DNA from: Arthrobotrys musiformis
Lineage: Eukaryota; Ascomycota; Orbiliomycetes; Orbiliales; Orbiliaceae
Assembly (NCBI GenBank): GCA_036971715.1
Contig: JAVHJL010000001.1
Coordinates: 4,526,001-4,590,000, forward strand
DNA length: 64,000 bases
Direction: 5' to 3'
The notes beneath the pieces were generated by a model that worked only from the letters and a program-made list of their open reading frames with translations, was not told the DNA's origin and ran no database searches. Both the position numbers and the translations under genes were made by a program. Of this stretch, positions 32,700 to 43,152 are shown piece after piece. The first letter of the stretch is position 1, and every line of letters begins with the position of its first letter.

Positions 32700-35600
32700 C
32701 TACACCTTCTTTGCCCTTCCCCTTCCCCTTCCCCTTCCCCTCCCACGACTGCTAGCATTGCGCGGCGGACCAGCGGCCTTCGCTTGTTTCCCTTTTTTCG
32801 GGGGAGACTCAAGGGTTTCCGGGTTATCCTCACTTTCGCTCGTCCCCGATCCGTTCTTCTCAATAACGGTTTTCCTCTTCTTTTTTGCCGGTGCTCTTCT
32901 CTTGTTGCCCTCGGTAATCCTAACCCTTCCATTCATGCTCACAACTCCTTGGAGCTCCTCATCCGTCGAAGAGCTCTCATCGGTTTTTCTACGCTCTTCG
33001 TCCTCTACATCAGCACTTAGGTTACTTCCTTGCCGTTTAGCCGATTGTCGATGTAGGCTCATAAGAGCGTTTTCCATTCTTTTACTCTTGTTCGCTCCCC
33101 GAACCCTCGGCGCAAAGGCGCCTGCGCCTGTGCTGCCAGAGAAGAAGTTTGTGAGATTAACTTGATGTCCCTCCGCCACCTTCCTATTCATATCTCGAAT
33201 CACCGGGACCAAGACTTCATCCGTCCGGTCTGAGGTCCAGCCGATTGTCGCCATGAGGAAGTTGCGAAGGCCGTGGAGATCCGGTACTCCCCATTCGAAT
33301 GCTGTGCTATCCTTATCAACTTCGGGATCGAGGTATGCTGTGTCTACCCGATCGTCTGGGAAACTTGGCGGTAAGAATAGCTTGTCCGTTAGTTTTTTCT
33401 ATTTATCTCTCAAGTCAGAATCTCTATCTTTAGACCGTTTAATATAAGTTGCCTTACCAGGCTCTTTTTTAATTTTGATTTTTCATCTGCCGGGTCACGA
33501 AACCCGGATTGTAACTTTGTCCACCAAGCCTTGAACTCGTGAAGTGCATCATCTCCACCGCCAAAATCCGCAAGAATCTCTAGTGCGGTTACTGGACCGA
33601 CGCCGACGAGTCCGTCTGTGTAGTCACTCCCTAACAGGTGCGCCAGTCGAATCATCTTCTTCCGATCGAGACTATATTCGTTTTCGAGGTCACTTGTCAA
33701 GTAACACTCCACATATTTTGCTTGGTTGAACATATTCTTATAAACCCTCGTCCCTCCAAATAAGAAAATATCACTATCGTCTGTAACAATTCCATCCACG
33801 AGCCCTAGGTTAACGAGCTCGGCGCATTGCGCTTCCGCTTCCATTGGCGCGGTTATGTAAGGTATCCCGAACATCTGAAGGAGCTGCTGGCACTCTGTAA
33901 TCATGACCTTAGTGACTTCATCAGCATCCCTCCTGTCCTTTTTTTGTTGATCCCTTAAGGTTCTAAGTTCTCGTTCAAAGTCCATTGCATTCTGTTCAGT
34001 GGACCTTTGATTGAATGTTGAAGCAAATCGTGCGTGCTCTTCGTTTTCAGCTCGCATTTGGTGTATCAGCTGCTCTTCTTCGGAGTCCATTCCGGCATCA
34101 TCTTCCGATATAGGGTCATTGATAGCCAAGCTTTCTCCGGGGACCTGTGCAGATGGATCCCTACCCTCGATGTCGCTAGCTTCCCACTCCACGGGCTCAT
34201 CGCTATCTTCCACTTCGGGCTCTGGTGGTACCACCTCAGCCGACTTCTGGCCGATTTTTGTATCATTACTCGAAGCCACTTTGTTTTGAGTTTCGGATTT
34301 GGAAGACGTAAGATCAATCATTTGAACATCTTCGTCTTCATCCTCCGAAAGAACGATAACCTCCTTTGACTTTGGCTGTATGGAAACCCGATCCTCAATT
34401 GGACGAAGTTGCTCCGGTAAGGATGAGACCATCCGCTCAGTCTCGTCCTCACGGTCATAGTTATCGGCTCGATATCCTGGTTTCCCAGCCTTAAATGCGC
34501 TGTTTTCTTCCGATGCAAACCAAGGAGGCAACGGGACCTTTGGTTTCTCCGACTCCGTTTTCTCTTTTGGCTGAGTAGCTTTCGCATCGTTGAGCCTTTT
34601 CTGAAGCCCAGCTAAACCACCTAACTGCATACTTTCGAATGGAAGAAGGTTGCTATCCAAGCTAAAGTCGTTCGCCTTGTTTGATGGCACGGCTATGTTT
34701 GAAGGTTCTGGAGGGTAGGACACCGTACTTTCGAGACTAAAGCCGTCACCCTCAAGTGCAAAGGGGTTTAAACTCGTCTCCGCAAAATTAACTTTAGAAG
34801 AGTTCCCAGCTTGAAATATGCTATCGGTGTGCGGATCGGTGAGGCTTGGTTTGTTCAGTTCAGAGGATATCTGGAAAGACCCCGTATTGGAGAAAATATC
34901 TGATCTAGCGGCCGAGACAATTTCGTCGAACTCCACAAATTTGGGCTTGTGCGGGTTCAATGATCGCCCTGCCGTCTTCAACTTCGAGCTATCTGATGGT
35001 TGGCAGATATCCTCAAACCCATTCCCGCCTTCTTGCTCAAGGGACATTTTAAGTGCTAGTTCCAATTCCCTCTCTTCTTCCTCGCCTTCCTTCTTGTCCC
35101 GTTCTAGGGACAAGGCAATGGCTTTTCTCAACTCTTCGTCCTCATCATATATGTCCCCCACGTCGTCCACGTCCTCAAATAAAGCATCATGTTCGTCGTC
35201 GGCTTCCTGAAATTCGCTAAGTTCATCATCTTGGATAAATACGGGCGCCTCCGAATCTTTTAAGGGTTTCTTTTGTCGGTGTTGCCTTGAAAGTGTGATT
35301 GCCATCTGTACCTCTCGTTCTTCAGATGTCTGGCGGTAATGGGTTAGATCGATTTGAGGAACTCTTGACTTTGGCAACCTGTTGAACCCTTCGATGGGAA
35401 TATCCTCAAACTCTGCCATTTCTTCTTCCCAGTCATCGTCGTCGTCCGAATCCTTTTCCTCTTCATCGACCACAATTGCCTTATGTATGGTCTCTCCTTC
35501 CCTGGGGCCTTTCTGCCCAACAACACCCAAGGCCCAACCTCCTTCTGCCCCTTCGTTCTTGACGAGTACATATTCCCGATCCTTTTCTCCAGCTACACGG

Positions 35601-36554
35601 CGGACGCTGATAAGGTCGTCGTTCATACCGTTTAAATGCATGAGACGTTGTGTCAATTCGTTCCTTTCTCGCACCCGGTCAATTTGAAATCGAGAGAACT
35701 CCAAACGATTTGGGAACATCTTCTCCAGCTGCTCTTTCGACAACCCCATACGCAAACGGGATCTTATCCTCGCAGCGTTCAGGATATTGTATTGGTCAGC
35801 CGGCGGAAGAGAAGTGAAAAACGGAGAATCGAAGTCAATTTTGGAGAAGTCATAGAGATTTATATCTTCACCGCCCTCGAATCGTCGAGCATAATCCTCA
35901 AGCTCCTCCATTGACATGATTCTGGGGTCATTAGCACCTCTCATGGTCTCGAACGAGCTGTCCATTTCAGGAAGATGATATTGATCCAATCGTTTGAATG
36001 GCGCCTTCACTTTAGCACGTTCATGAGGAGCTTGAAAAAGCTGTGAGGCGTAAACGGGGTTCTCTGGAACGGGCTCTTCCTCCCGGATATTATGGTACTG
36101 ACTCTGCGCCGCCCTTCTCCTTTCTTCAGCTTCCTCCTTCGCTCTTTTTTGCATTTGAAGCGAAAGAAGTTTCTTCGCAGTATTGGACGCATCTAACTGT
36201 CGGTCTTGCCGGCGGGTTTTCCTGTTGGCCTACAGTTACAGATATTAGTCCTAGGTTTTCTACCCGCCAGGGACTGCATCTTCTCCATACAATAGTTTGC
36301 CGCTTCAGCAGTGGTGCCCCTCCATCGAAGACAAAGACCGGCCGGATGCCATGAAATAGCAACTTGACAATCCGCCGAAAGAATCCCACCACATGTGCAT
36401 TTCTCAGGGCATTCCCCTCTTTATCGCGAACGGCCTTTAGAAACTGATATATCCATATGGAAGCATCAATCGCAAGTCGCTTTTGAGCCAATGTTTCGAG
36501 CTTGACCGGGCGTGCTACTGGCTGGACGACTGTCCAGAGGCCGGTAACACCCAT
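32700..36554 (-). CDS. RAD2: DNA repair endonuclease RAD2 / XPG
   Basis: A structure-specific 3' endonuclease of nucleotide excision repair that works with TFIIH. Three exons (36554-36291, 36229-33458, 33380-32700; introns phase 0) give 1238 residues. The XPG-N domain at 1 to about 100 starts MGVTGLWTVVQPVARPVKLE and contains VFVFDGGAPLLKR. A long acidic spacer follows, with UIM-like helices (ELRKAIALSLERDKKEGEEE). The XPG-I core begins near 864 with ITAPMEAEAQCAELV and TDDSDIFLFGG; the helix-hairpin-helix region GSDYTDGLVGVGPVTALEIL is near 955. Exon 3 carries VDKDSTAFEWGVPDL. The basic C terminus ends in an Arg-Gly run coded by CCTTCC hexamers, and Lys-rich stretches look like nuclear signals. 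Confidence 0.94.
32714..32743. repeat. CCTTCC hexamer repeat in the RAD2 tail
   Basis: About five tandem CCTTCC-like units code, on the minus strand, for the alternating Arg-Gly tail of RAD2 just before its stop. Such simple repeats vary easily in copy number. Confidence 0.7.
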
Positions 36555-36932
36555 ATTTGTGAGCGGTGAAGTAAGTTTCGGAGAAACAGTGTTCTCCGGG
36601 GAGATTTTGTAGAATCATTCGATAGATAAGCTTCGACGAGCTCAGAAGAGGAGGGACAGGGAAGACGTGAGTCAAGCGGCGGTGGGCATCTCAGGCAGCG
36701 CGATATCACGAGGCAGAGTTGATCTAACCTGTTGTGGTTAGCAAAATCTAATCTTATCTGATTGTATTTGCCAAGACGCTAGCAAAAATTGTGGTTGTCG
36801 CTTTAAGAAAAAAAATTTGGTGTCTCTTCTCCCACCAAAACTTTCCTTCCACCACTCTACCTCTCTTGACCAAACGACCAAAAAATTTTCTATTCACCAA
36901 GTCGTTTCGGAATTTTTTGAAAAAAAGTCGCA
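36555..36932. other. Divergent promoter region, RAD2 / NOG2
   Basis: About 380 bases between divergent start codons, with pyrimidine-rich DNA and A runs close to the NOG2 ATG. No other element was recognised. Confidence 0.4.
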
Positions 36933-39003
36933 ATGGGTTCGTTCAAGAAAGAATCTAACCGGCGGGCCCGGAAGATCGAGGCTGCCGGTGGGAGCGATGG
37001 CATGCAGAATGTCAAGGTTAAAGGCGAAAACTTCTACAGGTAAGACCCATCGACGATGTCTCCGTCCGAGGATACAGTCCTAACATCTTTATTCCCTATC
37101 TAGAGATGCAAAGAAGCTTAAGCGATTACATATGTACAAGGAGGGGAAGGCACAGAGAGATGCGCAAGGAAATATCACAAAGGCAGCCAGCTACCAATCG
37201 AGAGAGGTACCATCTGCTAGGATAGAGCCGAACCGGAAATGGTTCGGGAATACTCGCACGATCTCCCAGGAAGCCTTAACAGCTTTTCAAACGGCGATGA
37301 AGGAGCAAGCCAAGGACCCTCGCTCGGTCCTTCTGCGACGGAACAAATTGCCCATGTCGTTGATCCAAGATCCCGACGCTAAGACCTCAAACAAAGAGGC
37401 GAACAAGATCAAGGTTGAGACAGAGCCGTTCGCACAGACTTTCGGCCCAAAGGCTCAGAGGAAACGACCGAAGCTCGCTGTCGAGAGCATGGCGGCTTTG
37501 ATGGACGAAACTGAGAAGAATCGGACATCATATGACGACAAGATCCAAGACGCCATCGAGAATGGTACAGCCGCCGAGGGCATGGTACAAGAGGCCAGAG
37601 AGGCTGTCTTCTCTAAGGGTCAGAGCAAACGTATCTGGAACGAGTTGTATAAAGTTATCGACTCTTCGGATGTTATCCTACACGTCTTGGATGCGAGAAA
37701 CCCTCTAGGAACAAGATGCCGTTCTGTCGAACAGTACATGTCGAAAGAGTGTCCGCACAAGCATTTAGTATTTGTCCTCAACAAGTGCGATTTGGTTCCC
37801 ACAGGAGTTGCTGTAAGTCTAACCCACCAGTTCATCTTTGTCCCAAGCCCCCTCCCCCATGTTTGTGAAATGTTTTTGTTCCATCGTTCTTTGTCAGGAT
37901 GTCTTCTTGAGCGCACATTTAATGTCGCATCCTACGAAGAGGTCTGTTACAACTTTGGTAGATTAAGTTATCCCGCCTTGATTTCAATACGTCTTGTATT
38001 GAATATCTCCTCGTTCACCTCGTCGTTTTGGCGAAGAACATCCTTGGGATTTTTGTGTTTCGTTTTGAGTTGAAAGTCGAGGATGGCGCCTTTGCGAATC
38101 CATCAACTCCATAATCTCGACTTTCTTAGTAACGCTTCATACATGCTTTTCTTTTTCTTTTTTTGAAATTTAGTTTTACTGTTGTCAATTGTGATCCGTT
38201 CCTAACATTCACGTAATTGGCAGGCCGCATGGGTTCGACATCTATCAAAAGATTACCCAACACTGGCATTCCATGCCTCTATCAACAACTCCTTCGGCAA
38301 AGGAGCTTTAATAGCTATCCTACAACAATTTGGTTCCCTTCATTCCGACCGGAAACAAATATCAGTAGGCCTCATCGGATACCCAAATAGCGGGAAATCC
38401 TCCATCATCAATACCCTGCGGAAGAAGAAGGTCTGCACAGTCGCTCCCATTCCTGGAGAGACTAAGGTGTGGCAGTACGTCACCTTGACAAAGAAGATCT
38501 TTTTGATCGATTGCCCCGGTATTGTACCGCCATCCAACAGCGATACAACCACAGACATTCTCTTGCGTGGTGTTGTTCGTGCGGAGAAGGTAGAGAATCC
38601 TGCTCAATACATCTCAGCTTTACTTGAGAAGTGCAAACAGCACCATGTTGAGAGAACGTACGACGTTAAGGGCTGGAAGGACCCAAATCAGTTTTTGGAA
38701 ATGCTTGCAAGGAAGGGTGGTCGGCTGCTCAAAGGCGGAGAGCCGGACTATGACGGTGTTGCAATTATGGTCATCAACGACTTTTTGCGAGGAAAGCTGC
38801 CCTGGTTCACACCGTGCGATTTGGACGATAAGGAGGGTGGCAGTAGGAAACGAAAGGCAGAGGATGCTGCCGAAGGAGATGTTGAGGCCTCTTTTGTGGA
38901 CGATGGAGAGGAATGGGGTGGTCTCTCGGGTTCGGATGCATCTGATTCAGCAGGCGAAGACAACGAGGACGAGGATATGGACGAGGAGGAAGAGTCTTCC
39001 TAG
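36933..39003 (+). CDS. NOG2: Nucleolar GTP-binding protein 2 (NOG2/NUG2)
   Basis: A circularly permuted GTPase required for maturation and export of the 60S ribosomal subunit. Three exons (introns 37040-37103 and 37813-38223) give 531 residues. The N-terminal NGP1NT domain runs from about residue 36 (starting DAKKLKRLHMYKEGKAQRD), with NRKWFGNTR. The G motifs are in permuted order: G4 NKCD precedes G1 GYPNSGKSS, G2-region IPGETK and G3 DCPG. The splice joins LVPTGVA to AAWVRHLSKDYPT. The C terminus is strongly acidic (DEDMDEEEESS). The second intron is 411 bases, much longer than its neighbours, and rich in perfect inverted repeats. Confidence 0.94.
37813..38223 (+). ncRNA. Long structured NOG2 intron, possible intron-hosted small RNA
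   Basis: The intron holds three exact inverted pairs: AGGATG/CATCCT (37896-37901 with 37928-37933), TTCAATAC/GTATTGAA (37983-37990 with 37996-38003) and GAAAGTCGAG/CTCGACTTTC (38072-38081 with 38116-38125). Introns of ribosome-biogenesis genes often host snoRNAs. I found no convincing C/D boxes and only weak H/ACA-like motifs, so an RNA product is unproven. Confidence 0.3.
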
Positions 39004-39266
39004 TTTCCCACGCCAGCCCTCCCACCCCAGATTTGCGCTTTGCAGTTTCTGGTATATATATTTTAATCTTCATGACTGTCCATGCTTTTCTTTACCCGAG
39101 ATGATACCCCGACACGTCCAGCGATGTATATTATCAATGTCATTCTATTCGGCTCAAAGGCTCTCATACCTTCGCCACGACAACATAAACCTTTCCACGT
39201 TTCCCACGAGGTTCCCCTGGTTCCTGAATATCTTCAAATCTATACAATTCTAAGACCTATGTGACC

Positions 39267-41588
39267 ATGAAAGCTCTTTACCTCCTATTGGCCCTTTGTC
39301 CTACCCTCAGTCTTTCGTTCCGGGTCGACATACAATGGGGAACATCAAATCCTCTGACTCTAGACCTCCGATCCTTCCAACCCGAGTCCGAGTTTTGGAA
39401 TAAAACAGCTCCGCGCTTCCAAGAATCTTTCACAATAGAGACAGACCGTACGCATAACCGCATGGGAAAGGCTTGTAAAGAAATAACCCAACCATACACT
39501 CAAATTAAAGACCGCGAAAACCGCGACTACCTCCAGCGCCATGCCTACGTCAAAGCCGTCCGAATATCCCAAACACCTCAACCATATCCTGTAAACCAAG
39601 AGATCCCACCTTTCAAACACCCATACGAACGATCAGCCCGTGGAATCGCATTCTTTGGGAATGGAAACTGTAAGGGCGAGCCAAAGCTTATTATATGGCC
39701 GAAACAGGCGGCGGATATGAACTACCCCACCGCGAGGCGTTATGAAATCCTACGATCTCCGACAGAAGTTGAGAATTTCTATACCAAATGGGCTCAGACG
39801 TTTGAGTTTTCGGATTTCGATGTGAAGAAAGATCCAAATTCTCATTTCAATGTTGCGAGACCGCAGACGGCGTATCTGTCGGATCCGACGGACCCGAAGC
39901 AAATCGAGGATCAATTAGCAAAGTATCCTGAAAATGCATACTTGAAGAAAGGCACCCTCGCAAGTCCAATAGGAACGCCATATCACCAACCATTTGGGAG
40001 TTTTAGAGAGATTTTCCCAACAAGATCCGATAGCGTTTGGAGGCAAATTGTTAGCCCAACAGCAGGAGATACTTCTTACTGGGATATCCCCATGATTAAC
40101 GTTCAATTAGACCATCGGAATGCAAAAGGTCAACAAAAGGACGACTTCTTTCGAAGTTTTGTGCCTTACGGATTATTAGATACTTCTTGGGCTACGGTAT
40201 TCGAGCTCATTGAACAGGAATACGCCCGGTTTTACAGGCTCATGGTGGATCTATTAGGAGTTCCCGGGAAATCACCAGTTAGACGGGTTAGATGGAGTAC
40301 GAAACGACAAGCGGCCGCCTTGAAGACCTTAGCACCGGCATTTGATCCCAAGGCAGAGTTTTACACGGAAGCGATCGGGTCCCTCGAACAGGCTCTAGAT
40401 GTTAAGCCCCTCAGTAAACTCCAAAATTTTGAAGTCTACACGACTTCACCTAACATACCTAACCCAGAGGAGTGGACGCTACCTCCATCATGGGAACAGG
40501 TCCCCGTTTGGAATAACCAAGCAGGGAGGTTGGTGAAGAATCCAAAGACTGGGAAAACGGAGCCATCTGGGGCGTATCTAAAAGAAACAAACCCGAATAG
40601 GATTCTTTACAGCAGTGTTCAGATAGATTTGCTAGGAGGCGGGAAGTTTACATTCACGACAGTACCAGTCATGAGTGATCCAACAGCGGCAGTCGAGAAG
40701 GAGATAGCCGTGGAGCAACTATCCGCAATCGAAGCTCCTCAAAACCCAGTCGTCGAAATACCAGTTGAACAAGCCCCTATTAAAATTAACACGGGAGCCG
40801 ATTTACGAACCGGTCCTGCAGTGGAAGAGAATGAAGTCGATGTATCGCAAATTTCAGCCCTAGAAGGGCTAGAGATCCTGTCCCCTCTACTATCGCCTTC
40901 CGGATCAAAAGAATTCTTTAGCTTTTCTCAAGAGTCAATACCGCTTAGCAATAGCTTTTCAGAAGAGGGTACGGCGGGTTCGTTATCCGAACTCGCCCAA
41001 TCCATTGTCGATGAAGCCAACAGAATCGATCCTAACGAAAGTTATGATATTATTGCCCCGGATGTCGATATAAGGCGAGAACGGGAGGAGCAAGTGCAAG
41101 ACCTTCAAGAAAGCATAGCCACCAGACCACGGTCCAGAGGGGGAGTAAGAGGCGAGCGGCCGCAACTGCAAATTGAATCCCTTCGCGATAGTAGAGTTTC
41201 TTACAGACCACAGGATGACCCATTGCTCCAAAGCAAAGGATCACTAAGGCAATCTCGTGGCGGTCGAAATTCGGCACCAAATTCTATCGAGGTGCTCAGA
41301 GAAAGCGTGGTAAACTATCGACCACCACCCGCGCAGAACCTTAGAGAAAATATATTGATGGCAAGCCAACATCCAAATGCAAATGGAGACATCATGGTAC
41401 CCGTTGGAAATGATATGACAGGAAGTATCGTAATTAACTCAAGGAGACGACCGGGCCAAAACAGCCCAGCAGCGGCTGCCCTCTCGAGGAGCAGCGGGAC
41501 TGGCAAGAAAGGGGAGTGCATACCTCGACCGAATGAGCAGCGTGTAGCCGCAGGCGTATGTAGTGCTTTGATCTGCTGTTCAACATAG
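39267..41588 (+). CDS. Large secreted protein, function unknown
   Basis: A single-exon frame of 773 residues from the ATG at 39267, which begins a clear signal peptide (MKALYLLLALCPTLSLSFRV). The N-terminal 450 residues look folded, with aromatic-rich segments such as DTSWATVFELIEQEYARFYR and few cysteines. After about residue 470 the chain is rich in Glu, Ser and Pro and likely disordered. Near the end two similar units occur, ESLRDSRVSYRP and EVLRESVVNYRP, each followed by Gln- or Pro-rich sequence. The protein ends with three Cys in GVCSALICCST. I recognise no family. An extracellular, possibly effector-like protein is an inference from the signal peptide. Confidence 0.65.
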   Translation: MKALYLLLALCPTLSLSFRVDIQWGTSNPLTLDLRSFQPESEFWNKTAPRFQESFTIETDRTHNRMGKACKEITQPYTQIKDRENRDYLQRHAYVKAVRISQTPQPYPVNQEIPPFKHPYERSARGIAFFGNGNCKGEPKLIIWPKQAADMNYPTARRYEILRSPTEVENFYTKWAQTFEFSDFDVKKDPNSHFNVARPQTAYLSDPTDPKQIEDQLAKYPENAYLKKGTLASPIGTPYHQPFGSFREIFPTRSDSVWRQIVSPTAGDTSYWDIPMINVQLDHRNAKGQQKDDFFRSFVPYGLLDTSWATVFELIEQEYARFYRLMVDLLGVPGKSPVRRVRWSTKRQAAALKTLAPAFDPKAEFYTEAIGSLEQALDVKPLSKLQNFEVYTTSPNIPNPEEWTLPPSWEQVPVWNNQAGRLVKNPKTGKTEPSGAYLKETNPNRILYSSVQIDLLGGGKFTFTTVPVMSDPTAAVEKEIAVEQLSAIEAPQNPVVEIPVEQAPIKINTGADLRTGPAVEENEVDVSQISALEGLEILSPLLSPSGSKEFFSFSQESIPLSNSFSEEGTAGSLSELAQSIVDEANRIDPNESYDIIAPDVDIRREREEQVQDLQESIATRPRSRGGVRGERPQLQIESLRDSRVSYRPQDDPLLQSKGSLRQSRGGRNSAPNSIEVLRESVVNYRPPPAQNLRENILMASQHPNANGDIMVPVGNDMTGSIVINSRRRPGQNSPAAAALSRSSGTGKKGECIPRPNEQRVAAGVCSALICCST

Positions 41589-41775
41589 AACATATGTTTC
41601 AAATTAAATAGTATAGTATAATACATGCTAAAATTTACACTTTTGAAATTGGTATCTCTTCTCATTGTCGATAGTCGAGGCGTTATAATTTACCCCGAGT
41701 GACGATATATATGTACAATTTGGTCAATATTCTCGACCCATCAAGTAAAACCGACATGGAAAGTATCGACCTCCT

Positions 41776-42622
41776 TCACTTATCCTTCTGAACTGGTTCA
41801 TAGATCTTGGAATAGTCTGGAGTTGGGGGTTCCAAGGCCTGCTGTGCTTTAACTTTCGCAACTGCCTCGTCAATATTCTGACCACTTTTCAGTGCGGCAG
41901 TCGTAGCATCATCTTGTGCAAGCTGCTGGCGAAACAACTTGTCCGCATGCATTTGTATCCTCTCTTCAATCACTGGGTCTCGTCCGGGTTCCGATAAATA
42001 ACCCAGAGCTTTCAAAAACTCCTGTGATAAACCAAAATTAGTATTGCTACTGAGCAAAATCTCGAATTCTGGTAGAAGCCGACACACGAACCTTCTGCTG
42101 CTCTTGACATTTGCCAAATCTCTGGCTTTCTGCTCTGCACATCATCAAAGTCTGCCACCATGATCCGTTTTTATAGCAATCAAACATAGCCTCCTCTTCA
42201 TATGCACAGTTTTCTCGTGCCGCACTTCCAATCAGAAATCTCTTCTGTTTCATTCCCTCGACAATTTCTCTCATCTGAGCCTCCGGCCCATCGGCTCTCG
42301 TGCCTTGTGGCCCTCTATAGCTCGCCCAATAGTCTTTGTATCGATCTCCGTAGGCAGATAATACATGTGGAGGTGGGGGTTCAGCATCCTCCCGCTGTTG
42401 TTCTTCAAGCGTCTTCGACCAGTCCACAACCTTTAGTTCCGGCAACGGTGCTTCGGACGGAGGAGCAACCGTAGGCTTGTCATCTTTCGGTGTACTGCTT
42501 TTAAGGTATTCTTCAAGCGACGGATCAAGATTTGATATCGGCTTCTTGGAATTCGAATCGGAGGCTTTGCTCTTGTCGTTGTCCGAGGACGAAGGCCCCG
42601 ACGAGCCCCACAGCCAGCCCAT
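41776..42622 (-). CDS. Twin CX9C protein, CMC1-like (mitochondrial)
   Basis: Two exons (42622-42092 and 42021-41776, intron 70 bases, phase 0) give 258 residues. The splice joins KCQEQQK to EFLKALGYLSEPGRDP. Cys139/Cys149 and Cys162/Cys172 form two exact CX9C pairs in helices, the mark of proteins oxidised by the MIA40 pathway in the mitochondrial intermembrane space. The length is greater than classic CX9C proteins because of a Ser/Pro-rich N-terminal extension (about 1-110). The family is often tied to cytochrome c oxidase assembly, but this member's role is not fixed. The intron donor GTTCGT is weak compared with the GTAAGT/GTATGT used elsewhere here. Confidence 0.72.
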
Positions 42623-43152
42623 TGCGATTGGTTATATTCGTTCAACTATCGGCTTCTCCCTCGAAGGTTCAGTGTCGAAAAGTGGCGGATATCATTGTGC
42701 ATGGCGAAGAGGTTTGAGGCTCCATCGATATCTTTTTTCGGAGCTTCGAGACGAAGAAGCGAAGACCCACCCGGCTGCGTCTTGGCATCAAATCCGACTT
42801 GTGTTTTTGCCGCCACGAGCTGCGCGCGAACAACAACGCGACATCCCATCCCACATGGCCAGCTCCAGAGCATCGCCAATACACTCTGCGGACTATCTAT
42901 AATATTCACGAGGACGACGACGGGAACGACGGGAACGACGGGAACGACGGGAACGACACAATGAATCAGTAGTAGATTTACCTATAATATACTCTTCAAA
43001 TCCTGCGCTTTCAGTGGCTCGTTTATGTAGGGTTCGGTATAGCCTACAATGTCAGGTACGGTGCAATGACGCAGGCCCCAATTCATGGTCCTAGCTTCTG
43101 ACTTCGGATTCTGCGACATACAGAACTTACAAGACAACGGCATGAGGAGCGT
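42623..43152. other. Divergent promoter region, CX9C gene / AME1-like gene
   Basis: About 530 bases between divergent start codons. It contains the 9-base tandem repeat listed separately and no supported gene. Confidence 0.4.
42921..42957. repeat. 9-base minisatellite
   Basis: Four tandem copies of CGGGAACGA lie in the divergent intergenic region between the CX9C gene and the AME1-like gene. A CGACGACGA run precedes them. Confidence 0.85.

Noticed and set aside
37132..38073. Read-through of the NOG2 second exon into the long intron as a 313-codon protein
   Set aside because: The conserved GTPase continues only after the acceptor at 38223; the read-through residues match nothing in the family.
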